Assembly (NCBI RefSeq): GCF_027924525.1 | Contig: NZ_AP027040.1 | Coordinates: forward strand, 248,001-312,000 | Source: Aurantimicrobium sp. INA4 | Lineage (GTDB): Bacteria > Actinomycetota > Actinomycetes > Actinomycetales > Microbacteriaceae | Length of the DNA stretch: 64,000 nt | Direction: 5' to 3' | Shown here: in pieces, positions 18,619 to 27,587 of the stretch | Numbering within the stretch: position 1 is the stretch's first letter | Layout of the letters: every line of letters starts with the position of its first letter | Made by a program: the position numbers and the translations under genes | Notes under the pieces: model-generated | What the model was told of the DNA's origin: nothing | Seen by the model: the letters and a program-made list of their open reading frames with translations, nothing else | The model's database searches: none

Positions 18619-18752
18619 CTGCCTATGTTAGTTCGTTCCCAAGCCGAATGTGACGGCTCGCGACTAACCAGCAAGCTCCGAGGAAACTCACAAGTTACTC
18701 TTAACCAGGATTTTCCCCCGCACACCCAATATGAAAAGAGAGTGTTCTCCCG

Positions 18753-19388
18753 ATGGCTAAGTCATCTTTCCTCGCCTCGCTCAAGAAGGCATTCCGTTCC
18801 GGCGCAAAGCAGGCCGGTGCAACCGCAGCAGAAGTTGTTGTCAAGGTTGAAGACGTTGCAGCAGATGTGACCGCAGCATCTAAGGATGCCGCTGCCACCA
18901 TCAAGAAAGACGCAGCAAAGACCACTGCAGCAGTCAAGAAGACTGTTGCTGCAAAGAAGCCAGCTGCTAAGCCAGCAGCAAAGAAGGCTCCCGCTAAGCC
19001 AGCAGCTAAGCCTGCTGCTAAGCCAGCAGCGAAGCCTGCTGCAAAGAAGGCTCCTGCCAAGCCAGCTGCGAAGCCAGCTGCTAAGAAGCCAGTTGCTAAA
19101 ACTGCTGCTGCAAAGCCAGCCACCAAGGTTGCTGCGAAGCCTGTTGCGAAGAAGGCTCCAGCTAAGCCTGCTGCAAAGCCTGCAGCAAAGGCTCCTGCAA
19201 AGCCTGCGGCTAAGGCACCAGCTAAAGCAGCTGCAAAGCCTGCTGCAAAGAAGGCTCCTGCCAAGCCAGTAGCCAAGCCAGCTGCCAAGAAGGCACCTGC
19301 AACCAAGCCTGCTGCGAAGCCCGTAGCGAAGAAGGCACCTGCTAAGCCCGCTGCGAAGCCTGCAGCTAAGCCAGCAGTCAAGAAGTAA
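18753..19388 (+). CDS. Lys/Ala/Pro-rich histone H1-like protein
   Basis: 211 residues. The first 50 or so (MAKSSFLASLKKAFRSGAKQ) are amphipathic, with some acidic residues; the rest is nearly all Lys, Ala and Pro in units such as KKAPAKPAAKPAA. This resembles eukaryotic H1 tails and bacterial H1-like proteins or the tails of actinobacterial HU. It is strongly basic and probably binds DNA or RNA. No folded HU domain is present, which is unusual. A perfect-stem terminator follows 20 bases after the stop, so it is monocistronic. The reverse strand is open through the repeat but only as a by-product of GC-rich repetition. Confidence 0.8.
   Translation: MAKSSFLASLKKAFRSGAKQAGATAAEVVVKVEDVAADVTAASKDAAATIKKDAAKTTAAVKKTVAAKKPAAKPAAKKAPAKPAAKPAAKPAAKPAAKKAPAKPAAKPAAKKPVAKTAAAKPATKVAAKPVAKKAPAKPAAKPAAKAPAKPAAKAPAKAAAKPAAKKAPAKPVAKPAAKKAPATKPAAKPVAKKAPAKPAAKPAAKPAVKK
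18963..19385 (+). repeat. Imperfect short tandem repeats coding Ala/Lys/Pro
   Basis: Repeats of roughly 12-15 bases built from GCT/GCA/GCG (Ala), AAG (Lys) and CCA/CCT (Pro) run through most of the gene. Synonymous third positions vary between copies, which means they have been kept apart at DNA level while the peptide is conserved. Confidence 0.7.
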
Positions 19389-19407
19389 CTTCGGTTACTT
19401 AACTCAG

Positions 19408-19435
19408 TCAATGGCACCCTTCGGGGTGCCATTGA
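19408..19435 (+). terminator. Hairpin terminator with TTCG loop
   Basis: Perfect 12-bp stem (19408-19419 with 19424-19435) closed by a TTCG tetraloop, 20 bases after the histone-like gene. The T tract is weak, so it may serve partly as an mRNA-stabilising end. Confidence 0.75.
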
Positions 19436-19502
19436 TCGTTAACAGGGAATACTTGAAGAACTATTCGACTTATCAGTAGTGAATCTCACAAAGGAGAACA
19501 CA

Positions 19503-20486
19503 ATGCCCGCAGTCACCGCTGATACGTTCACGCTTCCCCACCTGGCTCCTGCCGTGGGTCGAGCTCGTGCCATTAAGTCGGTAACTCGAGGGCCTCAAGC
19601 TTTTGAGGGTGACGGTTTCCCTGTGACCCGTGCTTTCGCTGGAGTCTCCTACCAGGACATTGATCCCTTCATTCACATGGACCAGATGGGTGAAGTGGAA
19701 TACGCACCCTATGAGCCACGTGGTACGTCATGGCACCCCCACCGTGGTTTTGAGACCTTCACGTACATGATCGATGGCACTTTCCAGCACCAAGACAACC
19801 ACGGCGGTGGTGGCATTATCGAAAACGGTGCGACCCAGTACATGACTGCTGGTTCTGGTGTGCTGCACATCGAAACTCCACCAGATGAACTCGTGATGTC
19901 TGGTGGTTTCTTCCATGGCATCCAGTTGTGGATCAACCTGCCGGCAGAAAAGAAGATGACGGCACCGAACTATCAAAACCTTGCCGGTGGAGATGTTGAG
20001 TTGCTCTCCAGCCAAGATGGTGGCGCACTCATTCGTGTCATCGCAGGTGAGATTGACGGGCATGTTGGTCCTGGAAAGTCTCAGACACCGATGACCATTG
20101 CACACGTCACGTTAGCTCCCGGAGCGTCGGTGTCTATTCCGTGGAACCCAGAGTTCAATGCCCTTGCTTACACCCTCGCTGGTCAAGGATCCGTGGGTGA
20201 AGGCGAGCTGGGTGGAAGTGCTGCATTCATTAGCGCTGGAAGCCTCGCTGTCATGGTTGATGGTGATCGTGTTGTTCTCACTGCTGACAAAGTCCAGGAC
20301 GCGCGCAATGGAGCACTGGATGTTCTCCTGCTTGGTGGTTTGCCCATCAAGGAGACAGTCGTTGCTTATGGACCGTTTGTGATGAACACCAAAGAGGAAG
20401 TTATTCAAGCCCTCGAAGACTTCAACTATGGGCGTTTTGGTCAGATTCCTGACGACGCACTTCAGCCATTCCACCACCGGCACTAA
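19503..20486 (+). CDS. Pirin family protein
   Basis: 327 residues, a two-cupin pirin. The N-terminal cupin has metal ligands in WHPHRGFETFTYM and the second set in HQDNHGG and GSGVLHIE. ATRG-like VTRGPQAF and FIHMDQMGEVEYAP are family landmarks. Bacterial pirins may act as quercetinases or redox regulators; the role here is not known. The start at 19503 follows AAAGGAG by 6 bases and is preferred over a longer frame from 19479. It may be followed in the same transcript by the DUF998 gene, 55 bases away. Confidence 0.9.
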   Translation: MPAVTADTFTLPHLAPAVGRARAIKSVTRGPQAFEGDGFPVTRAFAGVSYQDIDPFIHMDQMGEVEYAPYEPRGTSWHPHRGFETFTYMIDGTFQHQDNHGGGGIIENGATQYMTAGSGVLHIETPPDELVMSGGFFHGIQLWINLPAEKKMTAPNYQNLAGGDVELLSSQDGGALIRVIAGEIDGHVGPGKSQTPMTIAHVTLAPGASVSIPWNPEFNALAYTLAGQGSVGEGELGGSAAFISAGSLAVMVDGDRVVLTADKVQDARNGALDVLLLGGLPIKETVVAYGPFVMNTKEEVIQALEDFNYGRFGQIPDDALQPFHHRH

Positions 20487-20541
20487 CTTTCCTGTGCAGG
20501 TGCAGGGATAGCCCCGTAAGCTCTCAAGCGAAAGGGGCAAC

Positions 20542-21159
20542 ATGGCTCAAACTGATATTCACCCGCACCAGGTCAGTCGATTGTTGCTTTTCTTGGCTGT
20601 CTTGGGCCCTGTCCAGTCAGTACTGGGTTGGAGCTTATCCGCTGCCCTCTGGCCCGGCTATGACCCGATAACCCAAACAATTAGTGAATTGGCATCACCG
20701 GAATCCCCGGTGAGATATCTCCAGTCAAGCTTTTTTCTCCTAGGTGCACTGATCGACATCATTGTTGCGCTGAAGCTTAAAGTGATAGCCAAACCTGCTC
20801 GCGTCTTGTTTTTTCTGGGCGGGCTGGCAACGATTGGGCTCACGATTTTCCCCACCCCGTTGGTTGGCGTCTCAGAGCCTCACAGAGTTTTTGCCACGAT
20901 TTCGTTTGTGATCTTTTCAATATGGCCAGTCTTTGGCATGCGGTTTGGTCGCCAATGGCCCCCCATCGTTCGACCGCTCGCTTCTATTGTTGGGACGCTC
21001 GTTCTTGGAGCTATCGCATTCGCGTTCTTAAGCGTGTGGACGAATCCCGAAATCCACACGGCAGGATTGTGGGAACGAGTCGTCACAACCAGCCAGGCGA
21101 TCTACCCAGCTCTCGTGATATTCCTGTCCTGGCGGTTCATCAACCGCCAGAACAGCTGA
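20542..21159 (+). CDS. DUF998 family membrane protein
   Basis: 205 residues with about six hydrophobic helices. The first extracytoplasmic region contains GYDPITQTISELASPESPVRYLQ, matching the DUF998 signature (Y.p...ISeL). The family has no firm function; some members are linked to membrane stress. AAAGGGG lies 9 bases upstream of the ATG. It sits downstream of pirin and convergent with the DUF3291 gene. Confidence 0.8.
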   Translation: MAQTDIHPHQVSRLLLFLAVLGPVQSVLGWSLSAALWPGYDPITQTISELASPESPVRYLQSSFFLLGALIDIIVALKLKVIAKPARVLFFLGGLATIGLTIFPTPLVGVSEPHRVFATISFVIFSIWPVFGMRFGRQWPPIVRPLASIVGTLVLGAIAFAFLSVWTNPEIHTAGLWERVVTTSQAIYPALVIFLSWRFINRQNS

Positions 21160-21201
21160 GGTTATTCAGGCACTCCAGAACCTGGACTCTTGGAACTTTC
21201 C

Positions 21202-21675
21202 CTATAGCTGCTGACCTGTTGAGTTAAACACCTTGCGGAGTGTGAAGGCTTCCGGAGTGGGTCCGTGTTCGCGGAGGTGCTGAACTTTCTGTTCTGCTTC
21301 GTCCGTCGTTGGGATATGACCTGCAGGAACCCACCACAGTGCAGTCGTTGCCTCGGCAACTTTGTGGAACCATTCGAAACGACGTTTCATCATTTCGACA
21401 TGTTTGCCCGAATACATAAATTCTTTGAGGGCCTCGATAGATTCCCACTTCGAGAGGTTGACGATGACCCCGGCAGTATCGTGAACATCCCATTCAAAAG
21501 CAGAGATAGAGGTTGCATCCCCATCTTCTGTTTGTAGGCGCCAAATGAAGCCAGGTGCCTGATCTGCTTCCGCGTTCACAGGGCCGAGATTGGCGACAAA
21601 ATCTGCGATTCTGTCGCTCTCCAATGGTTCAATCAACCGAGCAATGTTGACTTGGGCGAGCTCCCACTTTTCCAT
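21202..21675 (-). CDS. DUF3291 domain protein
   Basis: 157 residues. WELAQVNIARLIEPLESD, a central APGFIWRL and SKWESIEALKEFMYSGKHVEMMKRR...WFHK match DUF3291, a ferredoxin-like-barrel family related to monooxygenase/heme-degrading folds. No catalytic role is established. It is a single gene; its start lies about 70 bases from the neighbouring tRNA-Lys gene, which is on the same strand upstream. Confidence 0.8.
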   Translation of the reverse strand: MEKWELAQVNIARLIEPLESDRIADFVANLGPVNAEADQAPGFIWRLQTEDGDATSISAFEWDVHDTAGVIVNLSKWESIEALKEFMYSGKHVEMMKRRFEWFHKVAEATTALWWVPAGHIPTTDEAEQKVQHLREHGPTPEAFTLRKVFNSTGQQL

Positions 21676-21744
21676 AGAAATCCCTTCACGGCGGTGTGAA
21701 AACTATACAAAGAATCCCTCATCGCATGATGAGGGATTCTGCTG

Positions 21745-21818
21745 TAGGCCCCGTGGGGATCGAACCCACGACCCTCGGATTAAAAGTCCGATGCTCTAAC
21801 CAACTGAGCTAGAGGCCC
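21745..21818 (-). tRNA. tRNA-Lys (anticodon TTT)
   Basis: The reverse complement folds as a complete 74-base cloverleaf: acceptor GGGCCTC, D arm GCTC/GAGC, anticodon arm TCGGA-CTTTTAA-TCCGA, T arm GTGGG-TTCGATC-CCCAC. Anticodon TTT reads Lys AAA/AAG. The first acceptor pair is G-T and CCA is not encoded. Confidence 0.96.
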
Positions 21819-21865
21819 GCCGTGCTTGAAAAGCACGTAACTAGTCTAGAACAGACCAGAAGTGT

Positions 21866-22567
21866 CTAATTACTCCAGCCCAGCTGGTTGAACAGTTCAT
21901 AGCTGGTGGGGTCATCTGGCAAGTACCAGTTGAAGCCTTCAAGCGCGAAGACGGCAATGAGGTTGGCCACGATGGTGAATAAGAAGATTCCGATCACTAC
22001 CCATGCCACCACACGACCAAAGCTCGAGCTAGGTCGAACAGGCAGGAATTCAGTTCCGAAGGTGAGCAGGACACCAGCAAAGACCAACACCACAACGAAG
22101 CTGATCAGTGCCCAAGTGTAAAGGTGAAGACCCAGGACGGCTCCGCCGTATCCGGGGTCGCCGGGCATAATGTGCAGCAAGATTTGGCGAATAGACATCG
22201 TGGCACCCAGCAGGGCACCCAAGATCGCGAAGCCCAAACCTGTCATGAAGCCAGAAGGGGAGAGCGTTCCACGCAGCGAGTTCACCACGACATAGAGCGC
22301 ACCCAGTGAAGAGAGCATCATTCCCATGCGCTGGGTGATGCACAGTGGGCAGGGGAATTCGCCCAAACCGAACTGGAAGTAGAACATTGCACCGGAGAGA
22401 ACTCCGATGTAGGCAAGCATGAATCCGATCTGTGCCCAGAAGCCCAGCTTTCCTAAGAGGATGTGGTGAGGCTTGGTGGGTGGGGAAACAACAACGCGGG
22501 TGTCACCAACCACAACAGTGGTGTTGCCGGTTTCGGTCTGCAAGGCAGAGACGTGAATCTCACTCAT
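21866..22567 (-). CDS. dsbB: Disulfide bond formation protein B-like
   Basis: 233 residues, about five membrane helices. FPCPLCITQRMGMM near residue 72 is the DsbB signature: a CxxC facing the outside next to the quinone-binding QR. The family reoxidises DsbA-type proteins and passes electrons to quinone. The second extracytoplasmic cysteine pair of E. coli DsbB is missing; these are the only two cysteines in the protein. The start at 22567 overlaps the stop of the small upstream gene (TAATG). A likely partner is the CPAC thioredoxin-fold protein at 35479. Confidence 0.85.
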   Translation of the reverse strand: MSEIHVSALQTETGNTTVVVGDTRVVVSPPTKPHHILLGKLGFWAQIGFMLAYIGVLSGAMFYFQFGLGEFPCPLCITQRMGMMLSSLGALYVVVNSLRGTLSPSGFMTGLGFAILGALLGATMSIRQILLHIMPGDPGYGGAVLGLHLYTWALISFVVVLVFAGVLLTFGTEFLPVRPSSSFGRVVAWVVIGIFLFTIVANLIAVFALEGFNWYLPDDPTSYELFNQLGWSN

Positions 22568-22725
22568 TAGAAGCTCAAATCTAGAACGCTGGTGACATGG
22601 TGTGAGAACAGGAATGCTGTGGCAATAAATGCCACAGCAAAGCCGAGAACGACGACCCAACGCTTTTTGACGAAAATGATGAGAAGTGCCGATACCAGGA
22701 TGAGGGCGAAGACGATTGTGTCCAT
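22567..22725 (-). CDS. Small membrane protein upstream of dsbB (DUF5993-like)
   Basis: A 52-residue frame from an ATG at 22725 encodes MDTIVFALILVSALLIIF, a basic turn (VKKRW), a second hydrophobic helix and a short tail. Its stop overlaps the dsbB start by one base, so the two are coupled. Two-helix proteins of this size next to dsbB are known as the DUF5993 family; the assignment is from memory of that context. It may be a DsbB accessory subunit. Confidence 0.7.
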   Translation of the reverse strand: MDTIVFALILVSALLIIFVKKRWVVVLGFAVAFIATAFLFSHHVTSVLDLSF

Positions 22726-22757
22726 ATATTCACCCTAGTCTCCGGCAGAATGAATAC

Positions 22758-23387
22758 ATGTCTGCGCCCTATCGAAAACCAGCATTGTTTGCTGGCCATG
22801 AGTTCAGCGCATTTCAGGGTGGAGATGATCCCGCCGAAGTTTCGGCCATTGCTCATGACACCGCGCGGGCATTGTTATCTCGTGTGCAAGAGGGCGCCTC
22901 GGCAGACCTGGTGCAGCGGGTTGTCACTTTCGCCGATGAGAACGGCATCGATACTCTGGCGGAACTGTGGTCCCGCTCCAGCGCACACTCCTTACCCGGT
23001 GCACTGTGGCGGATGTACTTAATCAGAGACCTCATTCGTGCCCAGGCACCCCAGATGAGTGTGCTCTTTAGTGAAGGTCTTGAACAGCTCAGCACAGCCG
23101 ATGTTGTTGTTGCCGGTGCCCCCACCCCAGCGGGTCCAGATGAGATGGTGACGTTAGCCGACACGATTTTGCACGGAGCATTCACCGGTGATTTCAGTGG
23201 AGCACTCGATCGTGCAGCAGCGTTTTGTCGAATCGTTTCAGCTGGGTGCACGGCAACAGCCAACGTGTCCGATCTGACGCATCCTGAGCGTGCTGGAACA
23301 CTCACTCAACAAGCTGCACGATTGACACAAACTGCCCATGAATTGGCTGTGTGTGCCCGGTTGTGGCGTGACCACGCTCTGGACTAA
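22758..23387 (+). CDS. Conserved actinobacterial protein of unknown function
   Basis: 209 residues, mostly alpha-helical, soluble. It begins with PALFAGHEFSAFQGGDDPAEVSAIAHDTARALL and contains NGIDTLAELWSRSSAHSLPGALWRMYLIRDLIR, which I recall as conserved in Microbacteriaceae. Database homologues are sometimes named RNA polymerase beta subunit, which cannot be right at this size. No catalytic motif is visible. The start at 22758 is chosen over an in-frame ATG at 22716 because the earlier one sits inside the divergent small gene. A structured RNA or terminator follows. Confidence 0.7.
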   Translation: MSAPYRKPALFAGHEFSAFQGGDDPAEVSAIAHDTARALLSRVQEGASADLVQRVVTFADENGIDTLAELWSRSSAHSLPGALWRMYLIRDLIRAQAPQMSVLFSEGLEQLSTADVVVAGAPTPAGPDEMVTLADTILHGAFTGDFSGALDRAAAFCRIVSAGCTATANVSDLTHPERAGTLTQQAARLTQTAHELAVCARLWRDHALD

Positions 23388-23404
23388 TTGCTATTCTTGT
23401 TGTG

Positions 23405-23490
23405 CCGGACCGTAGTAACCCCGGGCTCCAATATTTCGCCGCTGCGAGCGGCCTTCCGCCGAGAGGCGTTCACTACGGTTCGGTATTTTT
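23405..23490 (+). ncRNA. Junction-type structured RNA ending in a T tract
   Basis: A 12-bp closing stem (23405-23416 with 23472-23483, one G-T pair) encloses two hairpins: GCCGCT/AGCGGC (23438-23452) and CGCC-GAGA-GGCG (23457-23468, GNRA loop). TATTTTT follows at 23484. It can act as a terminator for the gene at 22758, but a plain terminator does not need a branched 55-base interior. It may be a small RNA or 3'-UTR-derived RNA. Family not recognised. Confidence 0.45.
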
Positions 23491-23501
23491 GTGCCTTCGC
23501 A

Positions 23502-24449
23502 CTATAGCAGTGACGAGTGTGTCTCCACGGCAATGATGCCCGAGGAAGGATGTGTTGAGCTGAGGTGCACGATGCTAAAGGCGGCTGTATCGAGCAGACC
23601 TGCCTCATCGAGTGCTGATGTGCGAGGGGTGCCCGTTGCGAGTGCAAGCTCTCGAATCACTTGAGGTGCAACAGGCCCGTGAGTGCAGACAATGGCACTC
23701 TTGCGCTTGCGGACGATATCTCCCACCACGGAGCGCACATCTGAGGTGCCCCTTTCGTAGGCGTCCTGACTGACCTTCTTTGTGAACTTGACGTCTTCAC
23801 CAAGTGCTTTGGCGGTGGGGGTGATGGTTTCTTTGCAGCGCACTGCGGTACTTGAAACCAGTCGCTTGGGCTTCCAGGCTGTGATGGTGCGAACAATGCC
23901 GTGAGCCTGAGTGAGTCCTCGCTCTGTCAGCGGGCGAGAGGCGTCCTCTCCTCGCCAGTCTGACGGCGAGGTTGCTTTTGCGTGACGCAGGACAACGACA
24001 GCAAATGTTTTGGTGACGCCTTCTTTAACGAGCGCAGCGAAGTTGTCGAGAATTTCTTTATCGGGGCCGTAGCTGAGCTCACCGCGTGCGGTAGCAAGGG
24101 GCAGCCATTCCAAAGCAGCCACTTCACCATTGGGTACAAACTTAGACTTCTGGATTGCTTTGGTGGTTACTTCCGCAGCCCAGTACTGCACAAACTTATT
24201 CTTGCCATTGGGCATGACGTATTCAGTTGCGCCGAGGGGAACACCAAGGGAAACCTTGATGCCAGTTTCTTCACGAATCTCGCGCACAGCTGTTTGGGGA
24301 AGAGTTTCACCCGGATCAACCTTGCCCTTAGGCAGAGAGACATCCTTGTGTTCGGTGCGGTGAATGACAAGGACGTGAATATCGTCACCGATGTGACGCC
24401 ACAGGACAGCACCTGCCGCATAAACCGTGGCGGAAGGCTTGGAACTCAT
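23502..24449 (-). CDS. mutT1: MutT1-like NUDIX hydrolase with histidine phosphatase domain
   Basis: 315 residues in two domains. Residues 1-140 are a NUDIX domain with the box [22 protein letters not shown]. Residues 150-315 are a histidine phosphatase with [15 protein letters not shown] and CTHGPVA. This fusion is the mycobacterial MutT1 type, which converts 8-oxo-dGTP/8-oxo-GTP to the monophosphate through the diphosphate and can cleave diadenosine polyphosphates. The start overlaps the stop of ppk1 by 4 bases (ATGA), the same gene order as in Mycobacterium. Confidence 0.93.
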   Translation of the reverse strand: MSSKPSATVYAAGAVLWRHIGDDIHVLVIHRTEHKDVSLPKGKVDPGETLPQTAVREIREETGIKVSLGVPLGATEYVMPNGKNKFVQYWAAEVTTKAIQKSKFVPNGEVAALEWLPLATARGELSYGPDKEILDNFAALVKEGVTKTFAVVVLRHAKATSPSDWRGEDASRPLTERGLTQAHGIVRTITAWKPKRLVSSTAVRCKETITPTAKALGEDVKFTKKVSQDAYERGTSDVRSVVGDIVRKRKSAIVCTHGPVAPQVIRELALATGTPRTSALDEAGLLDTAAFSIVHLSSTHPSSGIIAVETHSSLL

Positions 24450-26614
24450 CGGTGTCCTCCGGGGCGACGACGCTTACTAATTTGTTTCATGAGCAGATCT
24501 TGCAGATCCACCAAGGTGTTTCCAGCTTCGTCGACAACGTGACGTTTCCAGGAACCATCTGACTCTAGCCACCATGAGCTTGTTGTCTCATCGAGGGCTA
24601 AATCAAACAGCTCAGAGAGCTCTGTGATTTGTTCGGGCGCAGATAAGCGAACTAATGCTTCCACGCGACGGTCGAGGTTGCGGTGCATCATGTCGGCGCT
24701 ACCGATGTAGACCTGGGGGTCACCGTTGTTCTCAAACATGAACACACGAGAGTGCTCGAGGTAGCGACCCAGAATCGAGCGCACGCGAATGTTCTCGCTC
24801 AGGCCAGGAACTCCCGCCTTGAGGGAGCAAATACCGCGCACCCACACATCCACTTTCACGCCTGCTTGGCTGGCGAGGTAGAGAGCGTCAATGATTTTCT
24901 CATCCACCATCGAGTTGATCTTGATGCGAATGCGGGCAGGTAAACCTGCCTGGGCATTCTTGGTCTCGGCGTTGATGAGTTTGAGCAGACCTTTGCGCAG
25001 GTGCAGAGGAGCAACCAACAGACGCTTGAATTTCTTTTCAATCGCATAACCTGACAGCTCGTTGAACAAGCGAGTGAGGTCTTTGCCCACAACAGGATCT
25101 GCGGTGAGCAAACCAAAGTCCTCATAGAGCCGGGAGGTCTTGGGATTGTAGTTTCCCGTACCAATGTGGCTGTAGTGCTTGAGCTCACCCTTTTCTTGGC
25201 GAATCACCAAAGCAAGCTTGCAGTGGGTCTTCAGTCCCACCAAACCATAAACAACGTGCACGCCGGCTTTTTCTAGCTTGCGCGCCCAGCTGATGTTTGC
25301 CTGCTCATCAAAGCGAGCCTTGATCTCTACCAGGGCGAGAACCTGCTTGCCGGCTTCGGCGGCGTTAATGAGTGCCTGAACGATAGGACTGTCACCGCTG
25401 GTGCGATACAGCGTCTGCTTAATTGCCAACACGTTGGGGTCAGCAGCTGCCTGCTCAAGGAATGACTGCACGCTGGTTGAGAACGATTCGTAGGGGTGGT
25501 GCAACAGCACATCCCCACGGCGAATCGAAGAGAAAATACTCCGAGGCTCATTCGCGTCAGCAGCGGTCAGACCAACAGCAGTGGTGGGAACGTGGGGTGT
25601 GTAGTGCAGTTCGGGACGTTTGATTCCCGCAATCTCAAACAGTCCGCCCAGGTTCAGTGGTTCGGGCAGGCGATAGACCTCTTGCTCGGTGATATCGAGT
25701 TCTCGAATGAGCAGATCCAAAGTGGTGGGGTCCATCTGCTCCGCTACTTCAAGACGAATAGGGGGACCAAAGCGACGCTTGAGCAGACCCTTTTCCAAAA
25801 CCTGGATGAGGTCTTCGGTTTCGTCCTCATCAATTTGGACATCCTCGTTACGCGTCACACGGAAGGTGTGGTGCTCCAAGATCTCCATCCCGGGGAAGAG
25901 GTCTTGCAATTGGTTTGCAATGAGATCTTCCAATGCGATGTATCGCACGTTAGTGACAGCCTCACGGCTGTCCACGCGCACAAAGCGGGGCAACATCTGG
26001 GGAACTTTTAATCGCGCAAACTCTTCGGTTCCGGTCTTGCTGTTACGCACACGAATAGCCAGGTTCAATGACAAACCAGAGATGTAAGGGAAGGGGTGAG
26101 CGGGGTCTACTGCCAATGGCATCAACACGGGGAAGATCTGGTCCGTGAAGTAGTCGTGCAGAATGTCGTGATCGGCGGCATCCAGTGAATCCCAGGTCAC
26201 AATCTGAATACCCGCTTTGGAGAGTGCAGGCTTCACGCTGTTCTGATACACCGCTGCATGGCGCAGTTGAAGTTCGTGAGCTCGGGCAGAGATATCTGCC
26301 AGTGCGTCTGCAGGTGCTCGACCAATGTTGGTGGGCACTGCCAGGCCGGTCATGATGCGGCGCTTGAGACCTGCAACGCGCACCATAAAGAATTCATCAA
26401 GGTTGCTGGCAAAAATGGCTAAGAAGTTAGCCCGCTCCAGGAGCGGCAGCTTGTGATCTTCGGCCAGTTCTAATACCCGCTGGTTAAAGGCAAGCCAACT
26501 GAGTTCGCGATCGAGGAAGCGATCAGAGGGCAACGATTCGGTTGCGACAGCAACGAACTCGTCGAAGTCGTTGTCAACGTCGACATTGTCCGAATCGATT
26601 TCGTGCGGGGCCAT
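24446..26614 (-). CDS. ppk1: Polyphosphate kinase 1
   Basis: 722 residues, normal PPK1 length. N-terminal [31 protein letters not shown], central [19 protein letters not shown] and [15 protein letters not shown], then [15 protein letters not shown] with the autophosphorylated His, and [25 protein letters not shown]. It reversibly builds polyphosphate from ATP. An acidic 30-residue N-terminal extension is present. Coupled to mutT1 by a 4-base overlap. Whether the glnR-type regulator just upstream on the same strand influences it is unknown; 37 bases separate them, so they may be one transcript. Confidence 0.95.
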   Translation of the reverse strand: MAPHEIDSDNVDVDNDFDEFVAVATESLPSDRFLDRELSWLAFNQRVLELAEDHKLPLLERANFLAIFASNLDEFFMVRVAGLKRRIMTGLAVPTNIGRAPADALADISARAHELQLRHAAVYQNSVKPALSKAGIQIVTWDSLDAADHDILHDYFTDQIFPVLMPLAVDPAHPFPYISGLSLNLAIRVRNSKTGTEEFARLKVPQMLPRFVRVDSREAVTNVRYIALEDLIANQLQDLFPGMEILEHHTFRVTRNEDVQIDEDETEDLIQVLEKGLLKRRFGPPIRLEVAEQMDPTTLDLLIRELDITEQEVYRLPEPLNLGGLFEIAGIKRPELHYTPHVPTTAVGLTAADANEPRSIFSSIRRGDVLLHHPYESFSTSVQSFLEQAAADPNVLAIKQTLYRTSGDSPIVQALINAAEAGKQVLALVEIKARFDEQANISWARKLEKAGVHVVYGLVGLKTHCKLALVIRQEKGELKHYSHIGTGNYNPKTSRLYEDFGLLTADPVVGKDLTRLFNELSGYAIEKKFKRLLVAPLHLRKGLLKLINAETKNAQAGLPARIRIKINSMVDEKIIDALYLASQAGVKVDVWVRGICSLKAGVPGLSENIRVRSILGRYLEHSRVFMFENNGDPQVYIGSADMMHRNLDRRVEALVRLSAPEQITELSELFDLALDETTSSWWLESDGSWKRHVVDEAGNTLVDLQDLLMKQISKRRRPGGHR

Positions 26615-26651
26615 ACATTCATATTGGCACGCGCAGGTGACCGGAAAGAAA

Positions 26652-27341
26652 CTAGGAGGTTACCGAAGAGCGTTCGTGACTCTCATCAGCCACATTGAAG
26701 CGGTAGCCAACGTTGCGCACGGTGCCAATTACCTGCTCCATATCGCCCAGTTTGGCGCGCAGGCGACGTACGTGCACGTCTACTGTTCGGGTACCACCAA
26801 AGTAGTCATATCCCCACACTTCACTGAGTAACTGTTCACGTGTGAACACTCGTGAAGGATGGGTTGCCAAAAAGCGCAGAAGTTCAAACTCTTTATAGGT
26901 CAGATCCAAGGGCTTGTCATGAACCCTCACTGAGTAGGAGGCTTCATCAATGACGATGCCGGAGGCAGAGATACGTGCCTCGGAGGGAGAGTCCTGTTCA
27001 GCACGACCAAGAGCTAAACGAATACGAGCATCAACCTCAGCAGGGCCTGCCGTGTCCAGAACAACATCAGTAATACCCCAGTCTGCAGTGACTGCAGCCA
27101 GGCCACCCTCGGTGATGATCAGAAGCAGCGGAGAGCTCAAACCGGTGGCGGTGAGAATCTTGCACAGGCTCTTGGCGTTGGCCAGATCAGCACGGGCATC
27201 AACCATGACCACATCGCAGTGCGGTGCTGAGACAAGTTGAGCAGGCTCGGCAGGAATGGTTTTGACCGAGTGAGAAAGTAAGCCCAGAGCAGGAAGAACT
27301 TCGACGCTAGTGCGCGCAGTGAGAATCAGGATGCTTGCCAT
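26652..27341 (-). CDS. glnR: GlnR-like orphan response regulator
   Basis: 229 residues: an atypical receiver domain and a C-terminal OmpR-type winged helix ([21 protein letters not shown], then [28 protein letters not shown]). [20 protein letters not shown] and [20 protein letters not shown] match actinobacterial GlnR, an orphan regulator of nitrogen assimilation that dimerises without normal phosphorylation. No sensor kinase is adjacent. The start at 27341 is chosen because GAGG lies 8 bases upstream; GTG and ATG codons lie just before it. Confidence 0.88.
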   Translation of the reverse strand: MASILILTARTSVEVLPALGLLSHSVKTIPAEPAQLVSAPHCDVVMVDARADLANAKSLCKILTATGLSSPLLLIITEGGLAAVTADWGITDVVLDTAGPAEVDARIRLALGRAEQDSPSEARISASGIVIDEASYSVRVHDKPLDLTYKEFELLRFLATHPSRVFTREQLLSEVWGYDYFGGTRTVDVHVRRLRAKLGDMEQVIGTVRNVGYRFNVADESHERSSVTS

Positions 27342-27467
27342 GATCATCACCTCGCTTCGGCTTGTAGTTTTATTGTAAACGAGCTGTGTTTCAGTCAGGT
27401 TACATACTTCCTCAGTGTGGAATGCGGCATTACCGCTGTAGGCACCTGCCCGGAATAAGATAGGAAC

Positions 27468-27578
27468 ATGCTTCTAGCAATTGAACTCTTCTTCATTGGC
27501 CTTCTTGGTCTAGCCGGCCTGGCTATCGCCTGGGTTTCTGGCATCGTTGTGTACAAGCTGTTCAAGGGACAGCGCTAA
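27468..27578 (+). CDS. 36-residue membrane peptide
   Basis: A short frame reads [19 protein letters not shown] followed by a hydrophobic run and [10 protein letters not shown]: one membrane helix with a basic cytoplasmic end. AGGA sits only two bases before the ATG, so the ribosome site is weak. It ends 9 bases before ygfZ and could be co-expressed with it. Single-helix proteins like this often modulate a larger membrane protein; nothing more can be said. Confidence 0.5.
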   Translation: MLLAIELFFIGLLGLAGLAIAWVSGIVVYKLFKGQR

Positions 27579-27587
27579 GCGCAGACA

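Noticed and set aside
18701..19432. Minus-strand Ala/Gly/Phe ORF of 243 codons
   Set aside because: Complement of the Lys/Ala/Pro repeat; open only because of repeat composition.
23388..23501. SRP (4.5S) or 6C RNA at this position
   Set aside because: No GGAAGCAGC-type SRP loop and no hairpin loops with six cytosines.
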